Shown: positions 33,381 to 46,500 of the stretch, piece by piece
Layout: every line of letters starts with the position of its first letter
Position numbering within the stretch: the first letter of the stretch is position 1
Assembly (NCBI GenBank): GCA_034769895.1
Contig: CM068368.1
Coordinates: forward strand, 690,261,877 to 690,325,876
Length of the DNA: 64,000 nucleotides
Origin: Magicicada septendecula
Taxonomy: Eukaryota; Arthropoda; Insecta; Hemiptera; Cicadidae
Direction: 5' to 3'
Notes under the pieces: generated by a model
The model's database searches: none
What the model was told of the DNA's origin: nothing
Seen by the model: only the letters and a program-made list of their open reading frames with translations
Position numbers and translations under genes: made by a program

Positions 33381-33997
33381 AAATAAAGAGTGAGAGTACT
33401 GATGAAATTGCAGAATGTAGTGATAATGAAATGTTAATGTATGCTTATGAGTTAGAGACAGAGAGGAAAAATAGTATAGTGGTAGAGTGGGGACAGCAGG
33501 TAAATTTTCCCTTTATTATTTATGATGATGATTTAATGTGTTCACAAGTATTGTTTAAGAAGGGCAAGAGTCCCGTAGGAGTAGAAGATTGGAGTTGTTT
33601 ATTTTTGTTATATAATTTTGTACCCTCTGTCTGTAATAATTTTGAGAGTGTGATTTGGTGTGATGATGAGAGAGATTTAAACAGAGAATTGTATGTGGAG
33701 AAAGTAACAGAATTGTATGCATTGAATAGAGAGTATGATGAGTGGAGAGTCAGGTTAGAAGTGTGTCTAAATAATAATGAGTTAATTGATAATACAAAAG
33801 TAAATAACCCGATAATGAATATAATTACTGATGGAGACTTAACAGATGTACTTAACGTTGACTTGTTTTATGATTATTGTGGTAAAATGAATGAATTTGG
33901 TTTTTATAGTTATGACACACAAAGTAACCATTTGTTTGTCAATAAAACTGAACAGTGTTATATAAAACAAAGATTAATCTGGGACGATGGAGGGTAG
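33353..33997 (+). CDS. element E ORF2, unrecognised protein in the -1 frame
   Basis: Open from 33353 (after a stop at 33350-33352) to 33997. It has no ATG near its start, so translation would need a -1 shift out of ORF1 in the 26-base overlap, or ORF1/ORF2 were one frame split by an indel. The protein is acidic and rich in aromatic residues (VVEWGQQVNFPFIIYDDD; EDWSCLFLLYNFVPSVCNNF; YIKQRLIWDDGG at the end). The length and even composition suggest real coding sequence, perhaps the capsid part of the same Gag, but I cannot name the family. A 6-bp hairpin (GTATCA/TGATAC, 33359-33375) lies in the overlap. Confidence 0.45.
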   Translation, partial: RVVSESDTVKIKSESTDEIAECSDNEMLMYAYELETERKNSIVVEWGQQVNFPFIIYDDDLMCSQVLFKKGKSPVGVEDWSCLFLLYNFVPSVCNNFESVIWCDDERDLNRELYVEKVTELYALNREYDEWRVRLEVCLNNNELIDNTKVNNPIMNIITDGDLTDVLNVDLFYDYCGKMNEFGFYSYDTQSNHLFVNKTEQCYIKQRLIWDDGG

Positions 33998-36900
33998 ACT
34001 ATAAAACAATAAAAGACAGTTATAAACATTTGGTTTTATGGTTTTGACCCTGCAACTTTGGACATTGAAGTGTGGTACAACTGAGTAATAATGACAAAGT
34101 TTGTAAATAAATATGTAGGGAATTTTTTTTTTGTGTATTGTAGAAGGTCAGATAAATAATGTGTGTACGTAAGATAATTGTTATAATAATAATATCAATA
34201 TTTGACAATTTCAATAAATAACCAAATTAATTTTGAGAACAGTAACTGGTGAGTTGTAATTGTTTTGGTAGCAGTGAAATTTGTATTTTCAGTAATGAAT
34301 CTAATTAAACAATTTGATATGTTTTAAATATTTTGATTGATTATTTAAATGTTAATTAAATTTTCTAACAAATTTAAATTATTTTACGAGATGGGAGTTT
34401 GGTGATTAAATGATAAATTGTTTGATTTAAACTAACATTTGTGTCAAATGTTTCAGAGGTGAGGTGAAAGTATTGGTGTGTGGAATATGTTTTGTGTATG
34501 TCATTTTAAATGAACTGTAAGTATAGAACTTTTACAGTACGAATCACGTATAATAAAATTGTCTACAGGTGTAACTCAGATGAGAAGATTTTAATTCAAT
34601 AGTGAGATGTTTTGAAATAATGGTGTTAAATAAAAATGATAATTAAAAAAATTTAGTAATAAATGAAAGATGATATATAATAATTATCAATAATAAATTT
34701 GAAAATTTTAAGAAAATTCAATGGTAGGAAGTGATGAATGATTTGAATGTTGATGGATGAATGGGTAATGAAAATGTTACGTTAGATTGTATATAAAAAA
34801 ATGTAACTATTTAGTTAGTAAGTTGCTATTGCGGGGGTGGCCTGTGCCCTCGGAGATAGTGAAATGGGTTGGGGGTAACAGAGAGTGTTACCTCCATCGG
34901 AGGCCAAAATGGCGAAAATGTGCGACACACCTTTTCGTACAAAATTCAATTTGTACACTGATAGACGTTCGTGTCGCACATATTAATAACATTGTAGAAC
35001 AGGCGTTGAAATAAAAGTTAGATTTCCCCGACTTTTCGGGCGATTACTGCCTTACCAGCACTAATCGTGGATTTGGCTAGCGGCCAGCTATGGTCATACC
35101 AAGTCCCTTGACCATAGCTGACTTGAAATTGGTATATAGTAGAAATTAAATGGGGGGTGACATCAGGGGAAATCCAGGAACTATGGAACAGCAGCTACCA
35201 CTCTGTTCGAGTAGGAACAGCAAGGCCAGGTGGTAGACCCGTTTTAGGGGCGTTTAAATATAACCAAAGATATGTTGATATCAAAAATGTTAAAATGTAA
35301 CTGCCGAAGCAAAGACACGGAGATGTCAAATTACTCCAAATATGCAGTTTTTGTGGAAGCAAAAAGGCGCTACAGTCTTACATAACTTGCAATAGCGTGT
35401 GTGGATGGGAGGTGGTTCAGATGAGCCACGAATTCAAATTTATAACATAAAAATTGCTAACTCTAATTTTGATCAAATAAAATGTTTATGTTCCGTTTAA
35501 ATAACTAGATGCTCATACATTCAATATAAGGTGTTCATTCTATGTTTAAATGTAATATTTTATTGTAGTAGGTTAGATGTAAGAATTGATAAAAAATATG
35601 TGTTTATATAATGTGTGTATTTTTGAAACTAAGTAGATAAATAAACCGACTGGCAGGCGGTTAACATAAATTATCAGAATCAGAAAAAGAGGAAACAAGG
35701 AGGTTAGAAGTAAGGATTGATAAAATATATATTTCATGTAATTTGCTAAATTTTGAAGGTGTCTTCACTTTAGTAAGGAGATCAGCTGATCAGCAGTAAA
35801 ATGTCACTGTTATATTGGTTGTAAATGTTCCAGGTAATTAATATTTAATGTAATGTTTCAATGTATTACAGATGCTATTTAAAGTAATGAGAAAAGTAAG
35901 TGGATAAAGTGAGAAATAAAGTAATAATTTGTGAAAGCTAATAAAAGATAGTTTTTTGGGTGATGAGTATTTTGTGGGACATGTCGATCAGTCCAAGTTG
36001 AAGTTAAAGTTGAAATAGTAGAGATGAAAATAATGTAATGTTGTTTTGAGTTAATGTAATAGAATTTGAGTAGTATTGATGTTGACACAGTAGTTGTGGA
36101 GAATATATGTAGAGTTTTTAATGATATATTGATGTTCATAATTGATGATGTTATTTTGTTGTAGTTGAAGTGGGGTAATATGATTGAGATTTTGGGGATG
36201 GTAATTTTGTAATAGGGGGTAGTGTAATGTGAGAGTCCGCAACATAATGGTTGGGACGGGATGGGACCGATTTAGTGGGAAGGGGTCGCCTCAGGTAGAA
36301 TCCAGGGACCAGATAATGGGAAATGAGTTTTTTGGGGGGGAAACACTTATCCTAAGTACAAAGGGTTAGAGAGTATTTTTTTTATATATAGAGAGAAGGT
36401 GGTGATTTGAGTTTAATGATAAATTGGGGTTAGAGAGTGTTTTGATAGATATTTTGATAGAGATGGGTGTCATGTGAGTTACAGTTGTTAGAGGTTAGAG
36501 TCAAAGAGGTAAAGATTATATATGTATACAGATCAAGTAGTAAATAAAATGAGATAAATATTTAAGTCACCCACAGTAATGGAGAATAAGATTGTTGAGT
36601 GAAGAAAGTTATAACAAGAATATAAAATGTTTAGGTAAAACCAGTGACAAATTTTGATAGAATTTGAAAATAATGTAAAGTTAGAAAGTGTTTATTTTGA
36701 ATAATTTAAATGTCAATTTGATTGTGAATTATAATAATATTTTGTTATTTTAAATATTTTATTTTATTATGTTGTGTTTCAAGTTATAATGTTACAGATG
36801 TTAAGTGTATTTTCAGATAGAACTAGTATATAATGTATGTGGGTCAAGGTTTTTGAACTTGACCTAGTTTTGATCAGCTGATAGGAGGTCATATACTAGG

Positions 36901-37720
36901 CATGTCTAGCATGGAAGTTAATTCAATTTTGTTTTTTGATCAATTTAAACAAATTTTAAATAATTTCTATATGTGAAGAAAACATTTCAATAAATTTAAA
37001 TTTATTTCTTTACATTTTAAAATTTTTTGGAAAATATATTTTTTTTGAAAAAAAAAAATGATTTTGCGCCTGCCAGCTAATGGATATTTTTAAACTTTGA
37101 TTATTTTATTGTTTGTGTACTAACCATGTTTATTTTTATTGAATTATTTTATTGAATTGTATTGTTAGACTCTAGGTAATCACATGTTAGGTTAAGGATG
37201 TTCTTAATTGTAAGAAATGTTTAGATTGATTTATTTTTAAATAACAGAAAAAATCAATGAAGAGAATAATTCAAAATAGATACAAAATTTGTGATTTGAT
37301 TTTAAATGGAAACAACCAGTGAGTTGTAATTTAAACAAATTTTTAAAGCACTTTTCAATTTATAATATGTAATGTGAGTGTGTGTGAGCCCAGTATCTGC
37401 TAAAGGCAGCCCAGCTTGCATATAAGGGGAAACATATCGGTGGAGGATCAGGCATAGTCTAAGCCAGGGTGTTGGATTTTTTTTGGGGTAGCATGTTAGA
37501 AGGTTAGGTGATCTGTGGTACGCGTCTGTTCGATTTTTCGGTGTTGGGATCTCTTATAGGGAAGTCCAGTGATCTCGTTCAGATGCGTCCATAGTCGCCG
37601 AGCCAGGGGGGTCGTGTATCCATGAAGAGTAAGAACAAGGGGGTTGTTGGCACCAGTTCCTCACCGGTCCTCTTAGGGGTTTTATCAATGAGATTTCTTC
37701 TGTTTTGGACAGAAGAATTC
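33998..37720 (+). other. long non-coding interior of element E
   Basis: About 3.7 kb without coding character on either strand, AT- and GT-rich on the plus strand. The GC-richer patches (34830-35260 and 37375-37720) may be remnants of coding or packaging sequence. The first includes an unrecognised frame at 34787-35014 and a strong hairpin at 35085-35120. Confidence 0.65.
35085..35120 (+). ncRNA. 12-bp perfect hairpin in element E
   Basis: CAGCTATGGTCA (35085-35096) and TGACCATAGCTG (35109-35120) are exact complements around a 12-base loop. Confidence 0.6.
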
Positions 37721-37725
37721 TCATT

Positions 37726-37732
37726 GAGGGGG
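37726..37732 (+). promoter_or_regulatory. polypurine tract of element E
   Basis: GAGGGGG three bases before the 3' LTR. Confidence 0.6.
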
Positions 37733-37735
37733 TAT

Positions 37736-38878
37736 TGTAACGTGTCAAAAATGGGGTATTTTATTTATTTCATTTTCGGGGTTTCATAAAAAATATTGTG
37801 CAAGTTTTAATCCCATTGTGAGAGAACACGTGGTGACTATAACGGTTTGTAACAAAGCAGCAACGTAATAGTCCGTTGCGAAATCAGTTGAAGTATGTGG
37901 CCTCCTCAAATTTCTCAGAACTTGGTTTGAATGTGACAGCGCCTGTACGCATGGCACAGGTATACGCGCGGGTGGGATGCGAAGCTGATCAACCGATGCT
38001 GTCGAAAATGGCGCAGAAACGACGTTTTGTTGAGATCCACAACCCGACCTGAAGGATATACAAATTAAGGACCACCTCTTTAGTGACGTCAGACCAGAAG
38101 TGCCTAAATATCGTCGGCACACACTACAGAAACAACCACTATGTAGCATGTGCCTAGCCAATAAACCGCAACAAATCAGCTATGAACGTCGACGAAATCC
38201 GTTGGCTGTGGACATCGGCTTCCGCCCGCTCGCGAGCGACGCTTGAGGAGTTCGTCTTTAACTGTGTCGGCCGACACAGAGCCAAATGCGCTCTGCCAAA
38301 ATTTTATCAGTTTTTCTATTTCAAAAATGAACTAAAAGTAACAACCCGTGTCAGTGCTATCAGTGAGTATGGGAGGGGAACAAAATCATTTACATTAGAC
38401 AGCGACGTAATTACCAAACTCAAATAAAAACGAATTCGAAGGGTTACCACGTGCCAGCCGGAATTAGTATCTTTTTATTAACATGTTAAGGGCGGGGTAA
38501 TTTTCTATGTATGTGAGAGTGTGCAAAATTGCAGGCTGGGCTCTGTCAGTATATCTGTATTAAATTGTGATCAGTAAGGTAAGATGTTAGAATAAGTTAG
38601 TATGTAGAAGATGTTAACCGAACAAAGAAAACTGTAACTTAATCTGTAAAACAATGGGAAAAAGTTTTGAACAACATTTTAAAATGATTCTGATTAATTA
38701 AAAATCGTAATTTCTCTTCAAAATTGTGTCGAGCTAGTTATTTCGATAACCTATGAAACACATGTTTGTATCTAGCGTTCGTACGAAAGAATCCTGGACC
38801 CAGATAAACGAAACTTTGAAGGTAGGTGGAAGTTATATTTATGTATTTTATATATTTTAAAACTGTATTAACGCCACA
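37736..38878 (+). repeat. 3' LTR of element E
   Basis: Same length as and about 99 percent identical to 31419-32561. Differences include T/C at about 37747 and G/C at about 38254. Confidence 0.93.
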
Positions 38879-38882
38879 TGGT

Positions 38883-41800
38883 ATATGTTAGTGACCGCAA
38901 TTCTGTGCTTGAGGCTGAAGATAGAAGTAGTTTCTGTAGAAATATTTCATTTCTAAAATGATTTTAAATATAAATCTTAAAACATGGAAGTCATGTATGG
39001 TTCTCCATACCGATATTTTATTTATTTGCATCGAATAGTATTATTGTTTAATTAATATTCTATCCAGATCAAATTATGTGTATGGAGTTCTGGAAAAATT
39101 GGACAGGCATAAAGTTTTGTTTGTTTATTGTAAACTGTATTATGTTTGGAAGTATCCCAAAGTAAATTTAACATTAGTCACTCAATGATGCCAGTCCAGT
39201 TTTTTAAGGCTAGGAGAATCCTTGAAATGTTTGGACCATCACTAGGTCATGATGGATCAAATCATCAAACTTCAGTTTGCTGTGAAAAACTGGCAGATTT
39301 GAGTAGTCACTTGATAAAGGATGGTGTTGTAAAAACAACAATTCTTTCAGAATTATTTTATGGCCCTGTCAGTCTGGAAATAACTATCACTCGTTTAGAC
39401 CTTCAGCAGATTTAAACTTTTCTTATTCGTGTTAGCAATACATCATGTAAAACTGCTAGAAGTATGGAATACAAAGACAAGTCGAGGATTGTACATTTTT
39501 AGGTTAGGTACACTTTACAAAACCTTTTCATCAGATGTTCAAAAGAGCAAGCGTGTAATTGTTGTTTTTCTTTTTTTTATAAGTCCCTTAGTAAGGTTTC
39601 TCAGCAACAGCAACTGGATGTCAAAGTTTGCTTCTAGGATATGTTTTATAAAGTAGTGGAAACTTGCTACTTGAACACAATACACTTGCACACAACATTC
39701 CAGAAGTCTGTTCTAAAAACAATTATAATCAACCTGCTGTTTCAACAGTACCTACTAATAATGCAGCATGGCAACATTTACACCATTTTTGTTGGTCTGA
39801 ACGTTTGTTTCAAGCTGAGTATACCAAATATGTTTGTAATAGGTTTATAATTTAAGATGTGAAGTATATGAAGCCATTACTAGTACCTGCTCATTAGACA
39901 AGAAATGATAACTATAATTTCCATTAATTTTGTTAATGTTCTTTGCCATTCATTATTTAGTTATTTTTTTAATATCAGGAAAAGTTCTGATGAAATTTCT
40001 GTACGTGTCATTTTTGGTCTCTCTCTCTCCCCCCCTCATTTTTATTTATTGAAAAAACATAAAAAACTGACACTCCTCTGTATGTGTCCACATTGCATAA
40101 AATTAAAAAAAATTAATCAAAGAAATTAAAAAAAAAAAACTTGTAAACTCTGAAAACATTTGTTCTAATACAGAATTCAAATTAAATAAAGAAAAAAAGG
40201 AATTGTGTGCTGCTAGTATGTGTGTGTGTGTGTGTGTGTTTTAATGGAGACATCTTCCCCCTTGCTCCTCAACCCCTTTCAGAAAGTGAACAGACAGAAC
40301 AATACCTGACCTGCAAATGGTCTTGAAACATACTTGTGATCTTGCAAAAGAGGATCAATCCTCTGTGTGTTTTAATGATAATTAGTTAACCAATGGACAT
40401 GTCATGGACAACAAAATCCAACAATTTACAAATGAATAATGAAAACACAAAGATTAAAAACTAATAAGAAATCATTCAATAGACATAAAGAAACAAAATA
40501 GTAAAATTTATTAATGAATCAAAGGAATTCAGAAATTCAACTGATAATCACACATTAGTACATAGTGTCACTAATTTCACAATTCCACAAAATTTTTAAC
40601 TATTGGATAGTGAACACTGGATTTCAATATAGTAAGCGTACACATATTAATGTAGGTTGTTTCACAAAAAGTGAATGGAAAAGAAAAGAATACACAATTT
40701 CAACTTTTTTAAACTGAAAACAAGAAATTCTTTACAGTTAGTGTAACGTATTGTGTTACTGTAAGACACAGCAGTTCTGTTAATGTGCTAATTAAGATGC
40801 ATTAAATGTATAAATAAAGCTAAATGACCGAATAAGATATTCTTAGATGTAGTGTAGTAATTCAGGTTAGGTCTAATTGCTCATTAGACTTTGTCTAAAT
40901 TTTAAAGATGTTTAGGACCGACCATTAAAAACATTGTTTGAGATATGAGTAGGGAGTAGATGTATTAATATAATGTTACCCAACAAGATCAGGAACAATT
41001 ATGTATATTAAATTAAGTAGTTAGTGGACTTAAAAACCTGCAGTAGAAACTCCAGTTTTTATAAAATAAATAGGGAGAGAATTGAAGATGTCTTGTTTGG
41101 AAATGTTATATCTGTTTTCTTCACAAGTAACTAAAATGTTGTTAATGGCCTTTTTTTAAGAGTATGAAAATACAATAGATACTGTACTTGAAAAAAGGTG
41201 AATTTTATTGGTACATACTAAAGTATAGAGTCCTATTTTTTTCTATTCATTAACAAAGGTCCGTACTTTAATAATTTTGTGTGTAATATACAAGCATTCT
41301 TTAATATGTTTACGAGATTCTCCAATTTTATTTGCATTAATTCAGACCGTAGTAACATTAAATTCCACTGTAACCCATTATTAATACTTAATCATTTGCG
41401 TGTTAACAGAAACTGCACACTGCTTTTTATTGCATTATGTTGAATAAAGGATTTGAATGTACTTGTTTGGTTATATGTTAGATTGTACTTGGCTATAGGT
41501 TCTAAATTGGAAGTAGGTTTTAATTCCGGTACCTGGAATAAATACAGCCTTTAATGTTATATACAGCCTTTTATCCATACAATAACTACAGCCTTTGAAT
41601 GTACACTAACTAAGGAAAATGTTTTTAAGTCTAATTAATTTTAAAAATCTAAAAGGTTAAGTTAGATTGTTAAACGTAGACACAACCTCCAAAAATCGTC
41701 TCTGTACCGTAATTATGTGCGATAAATGGAAATTAATTTCTGTACTTCCAGTAAATACAGCCTTTTAATAAAATATGTATCAATAAACCCCAATAAAATA

Positions 41801-42246
41801 TGTACCAATAACGTACTAGGTTATACGTTCTAAATTGGAAATAGGTTTTAATTCCGGTACTTCGAATAAATACAGCCTTTTATCCACACAATAAAAACAG
41901 CCTTTTAATGTACACTAACTAAGGAAATGTTTGTTAAGTCTAATTAATTTTAAAAATCTAAAAGGTTGTTACATTGTTAAACGTAGACACAACCTCCAAA
42001 AATCGTCTCTGTACCGTAATTATGTGTGGGAAATGGAAACTAATTTCTGTACTTCCAATAAATACACCTTTTTAATGTACACTAACAAAGTAAATTTTAT
42101 TTAAGTTACATTGTCGTACATAACCTCCATAATCTGCCATTAGTTACTTGTGAATAATACACATCTAGTAGAAATCTGGACACGGAAAACACGTACAAAC
42201 GAGGAGACGGAAGTTTGAGTTTGCTGTACCATCGTAAGCTAGATCC
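38883..42246 (-). repeat. right arm of the giant inverted repeat, outer piece
   Basis: Reverse complement of 21026-24359. It carries mirror copies of the open frames (39146-39415, 39429-39656, 39664-39855, 39905-40129, plus), of the (GT)n run at 40219-40238, of the dispersed motif (40395-40421) and of the subterminal repeats (about 41500-42070). It ends GCTAGATCC before the target duplication AAATATT. Confidence 0.92.
39146..39415 (+). other. unrecognised open frame, right-arm copy (89 codons)
   Basis: Counterpart of the left-arm frame at 23823-24092, with the same length and start. The next in-line frames (39429-39656, 39664-39855) are also conserved between arms. If this was captured host sequence it may represent exons: 39655-39660 offers an AG acceptor before a frame containing AHNIPEVCSKNNYNQPAVST. 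No function can be given. Confidence 0.25.
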
Positions 42247-43594
42247 AAATATTCAAATTGACAATTATATAATGATAAAATTTGCACCGCCTGATTATAT
42301 GAAACTCTTGTCCTCTGTGCTTGACGAATCGATCAAGGAAACATTCAGCTTTTGCATTGCTGTGTGCGTTAAAGTATTACAATTATTTTCTGTTTCCAAA
42401 ATCGTGGATTCTTGTGACTATGAGCTAAAGAATTCCTATGGTTACAATAAAAATATATTACCTTATTCTACGTGTACATAAATAATAATGTGTGATGTTA
42501 CAATCTGTTCTGTGGTGTCGTTAAATGGGTTTTGTAAGTTCGTGTTTAACTAATAGGTTATATTTAACGTTAACAAGTTTTTAGCAAGTTTTATTTTACT
42601 TAAATAATCTGTGAAAGAGAAATATTTGTTTATAGTGAGATAAATTTACCTTTAGTAAAATTTAGAGTGATTAGGGTTTTGGAAAATAAATAATTTAATT
42701 GTACTTAACACCTCAGCATTACTTGGTGTCTTCGTTCGTTTGATCGGGTAGGATTTGGCTGCAATAAGTTCGGTTTTCATTAATTTTGGGGCTTCAATGG
42801 GTTGGGCGTCTTTTTCATAACGTGTCTGGATGTTCTTTTCGGGTAATTTTCCGTTTAATTGCCTTGGATCTCGAGTTGACTGCTATAAATGGTCGTCTGC
42901 TTCTTATGCTGTCATGGTTAGGAACTTTAATTACTTTTTTACATTATTTTAACAGAAAATCGTTCTTCCCAACATTGGCTTCTGTATTCTCTTACTGACG
43001 CTTCGCTTCTATCTAACGGTATTCAACGGTAATCCTCTTCAACTGCCGTTTCCATGGCAACTGGATGATTTTGATTGGTTTATTTTGAGATGATGTATTG
43101 TTATCAAAATTCGAATTCTTCGTATATCTTCTGATTTCTGTTATTCCTCTATCTTCCTTCCTGGTTATTAAATATTATCACTATAGTATTTATTTCCTTT
43201 CATAGATTATTTTGATACCCCACAAGTTTGGGTAATTTTAGATTTTATGTTTTTACAATTATGTTAATACTTGTTAATTACATTTCTTTTTGTATACAAA
43301 TGCTTATTATAATATTTTGTTTTACAAATGATTTACAATTTATTCTTGGTGAATCCTTCACCTCAGATTTGCTAATTTCTTTCTTAATTTGTTATAATTT
43401 TTAGTTGTTTGGTTCTGACAGTTATGCACCTTCATAGGCCTGAGTAGCCATTATGTTATTTGACTTATTTCATTTAAATCACATTTCGTTTCAGCCTAAT
43501 GGGCTTTACTTTGTTATTATTATTGGTTGTGTTGTATTTTGAGTCTGTTGGTGTTTTGATTACATGTCAATATTGCTTTCTCTATCTTAATATT
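42247..43594 (-). repeat. 5' LTR of element A, piece 2
   Basis: Starts with the right copy of the AAATATT duplication and matches 7231-8577. It ends at AATATT (43589-43594), where the 3.04-kb insertion begins. Confidence 0.92.
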
Positions 43595-46500
43595 ATAATC
43601 TAAAGCAATTCGGTGTGTTTAATTTTATGTTTTATGCTGTAAATAGATCTACCGAATACGGAGTTCACGTTAACTTGTAATAAAATAAAAGTGTTGTTAT
43701 TTAAATTTATGTTCGTGTCTAAAATATTAAAGATCTCGTTTATCCAAAGTTCAAAGATGTGTGAAATATTCCTTTGAAATAAATCAAAGTTTGGAATAGT
43801 TGTTTCTAATTGAAGGTTACTAACGTGATAAAGTAATTTAAAATGTAACATTCAAGGTTACTCACAGTGTGTTTACAATGGTTCAATTATACTTGTTTAA
43901 AAAGAATTCCCTTATATTAAACAAATAAAAATAGTTAAGTTGATAATAATTAAGTGCTAAGTTTGCTTAATTTGACATGTGAAATGCAATAGTTGGTTGC
44001 TTGATATTGATGAACGTCTGGTTGATTTTGGCTGTAAAACTTCTTCTCCAGGTTGCTGATAGTCTTAGTCTGTTCCGTCTCGTAATGTCTGGACAATATC
44101 ATAAACAAAAATATACTTTTACGTACCTGGTTGTGTTTACTGGAAGTTCACTAAGCTGTCAACTCAGTTTACAAACATCAATTCACTTTCGTAGCAAGGT
44201 TAGATTACCTTGTTTCTTAATTAGTGGGCGCCACACGGATTTATTCAGGGAAAATCCCGTGTAAAACCCACACATAGAATTACTGAATGATTAGAAAATT
44301 TAAAATAATTGAGTATCACCTTTTGGCAATGTTATTCCAAAATATTAAACACAACGGAAGGTTGTTTAAGCTTTTTAAATAAAATATTTAATTATCCTAT
44401 AGAAATAAATCAAATCCAGTGATGCTGTTAATAATGGGTTTATTTACACCCTCATAGAGAATTAAAAAAAAACAAATATAATGCAAACATACAAAGTTGT
44501 ACAATTATCAAACAGTTATTATATGCCTCATACGGCTTGCTCAGAACATGAATCATAAATCTGGCTAAGTCCAGATGTTATTTATTTTTAACATTAAAAT
44601 TATGAAAATCTCAGAAGTGAATTCTTTGAAACACGAAAAAAAACAATTATGCCTACACAATATCCAATAATCTTTTTGATATAAAATGGATTAACAACGT
44701 TTTTTGAGGTTACTTTCATAAAGTAAACAAAATAAAAATGACCTGTTGAATGGTCGTGCGTTCATCAACGCTTGCTTTTTGATTGACAAAGTTTATCAAG
44801 TGAGAACCCTTACAACTAACATATAGCTTAATTAATGTTAACAAATTTATATAATAAATTGAGACGTGGTGTAATCTTGAAATGTTTCTGTGTTTTGCGT
44901 CAGTACAGACCAGTGTTGAAAAAAGTACAGGTTATGGCGCTCAGATAAAAATTAATAATGATTGCACTGTTACCTTCTGGTTTTAATTATTCAATTAAAA
45001 CTCGTTAATCACTTCAGTAATCGGATTATAATGATTACTGGGTTTTTTCACAACACTCGCACAAGAACAGAATAATGCGATCCTCTTCTGCCTAAATGGA
45101 TCGTGTATGATAACAATTAAATATTTCTGTTCATTATTTCCCGCACAAAATTGAAATGATACTGCACATAATCACTGTTGTTTTCTGTAGATTAACTTGA
45201 AGTAGTTGTTTCTTGGTGTTGAACTATTTGTTTCGATGTATTGTGTAGATGACGCTAATAGGTATTAAAAATGTAGAGGTAGCGAGCGCACGTCTGTGCT
45301 ATATGAAGTTTGGTAAGAGTCTGTTGAGAAAGTCGTTGCTTCCTCTTATATACCCACCTTGTCGATCGGTCTTAGGTAAAAATGTTAATTACTAACTAAT
45401 TTTCTGATTGGTCCTGGCAGGTGTGACAGGTATGACGTATCATTATTTTGGCAGTTGATAACGGCTTTTTAACCGACAAACGTTGATGTGACAGATAGTT
45501 GTCCTTGTTGTTGTTATTCATAAACAAAATTCTGATGCCCATTTTGAAAATGATGCTAACATCTTTCCCGCACTAAATACAGTTGCGATTGGGTTGATAT
45601 CATTATCAAATTAAAGATCGTTTTTTCTTCTTTAATTTGATATCACTCAATATCGAATTATTTTCACTTTGACCGACATTGTTATAACATCAATGTTCGG
45701 GTACAGCATTTTCACTGTCGTCTGCTTTTTCTGAATCGCCGATTTTACACTTTTGTTAATATTGTTTGTGTTCACATATCATTTTATTATTCAAACGTTT
45801 ATGTGGGAACACCATTAATTCTGTACTGACATTTTTACTGATCATTTTGAGTACACCTAAACTCTATACATTGTAATGAATGATCCTACTTACTATGACA
45901 TTTCGTTTTATGCTAACTCGTTTTAATCTACTATTTAACAATTAAAATTATGATTAACTATATTGTTTTAATAATGTTTTTCGTTATGTCAGGGCATAAC
46001 CATTGTTGTGTATTTTAATTTACACTTATGTTAATTCCCAATAGTCAATTTACTGACTAAGGCTTGGTCTAGGCGTTGTTAAGACATATCGCTTATATTG
46101 GAATTTTGCCTTAACAACGTTTATTGGTTCTCAATTCGGTAATTTGTGGAGGTATCTTATTTGTATAAGATTCCCTCTTATAATTAGTTTTTCTTTCTCA
46201 CAAGTATATCTGATATTGAAATACATCATTGTTCTCACTATGTAGCCATTGCAAATTTTAGTTTTGGCATTCATAATTCACTAGTCATTGTCAAATTTAT
46301 TATCAGCAGAATACTAATTCTGATTACACAGTATTTAACTGCTTATTAATTCATTTTTTATTTACATATAACATTCGGTTTATATCAACTACTGACTTGA
46401 TTGACAGCTGAATGCAAATTTACTCTGTCCATCAGTTTGTCTTAGTCTTAGTCTAGTTGTAGTGTCAAACAGTCTTTGGGTTACTGTTTCATGTGGCACT

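Larger units (their letters stand above)
31419..38878 (+). mobile_element. element E: non-autonomous LTR retrotransposon (7,460 bp)
   Basis: Two 1,143-bp LTRs in direct orientation with TG...CA termini, 4-bp target duplication TGGT, PBS after the 5' LTR and PPT before the 3' LTR. The 5,174-bp interior has only a short gag-like region (32757-33997) and then about 3.7 kb with no reverse transcriptase, RNase H or integrase. Such elements (large retrotransposon derivatives) depend on proteins from a relative. The orientation is set by the PBS, PPT and gag-like frames. The LTRs differ at about a dozen positions, roughly one percent. Confidence 0.88.
21026..42246. mobile_element. giant inverted-repeat (foldback-like) DNA element
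   Basis: An insertion in the 5' LTR of element A whose two ends are inverted copies of each other for about 3.55 kb (21026-24560 against 42246-38883 plus 31414-31214). Termini: GGGATACAGCTTACGATGG on the left, GGATCTAGCTTACGATGG on the right strand. It is flanked by AAATATT on both sides (21019-21025 and 42247-42253). The uninterrupted site in the other LTR of element A has this heptamer once (7231-7237), so this is a genuine insertion with a 7-bp duplication. Without the nested LTR element E it would be about 13.8 kb. The 6.65-kb centre has no transposase frame, only PLE and hAT relics. Long TIRs with internal subterminal repeats recall Foldback/MULE elements, but the superfamily is not assigned. 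Confidence 0.85.

Noticed and set aside
21026-42246. Inverted arms as an assembly artefact
   Set aside because: Arms differ by scattered substitutions, only one contains element E, and the insertion site has a clean 7-bp duplication against an intact reference LTR.
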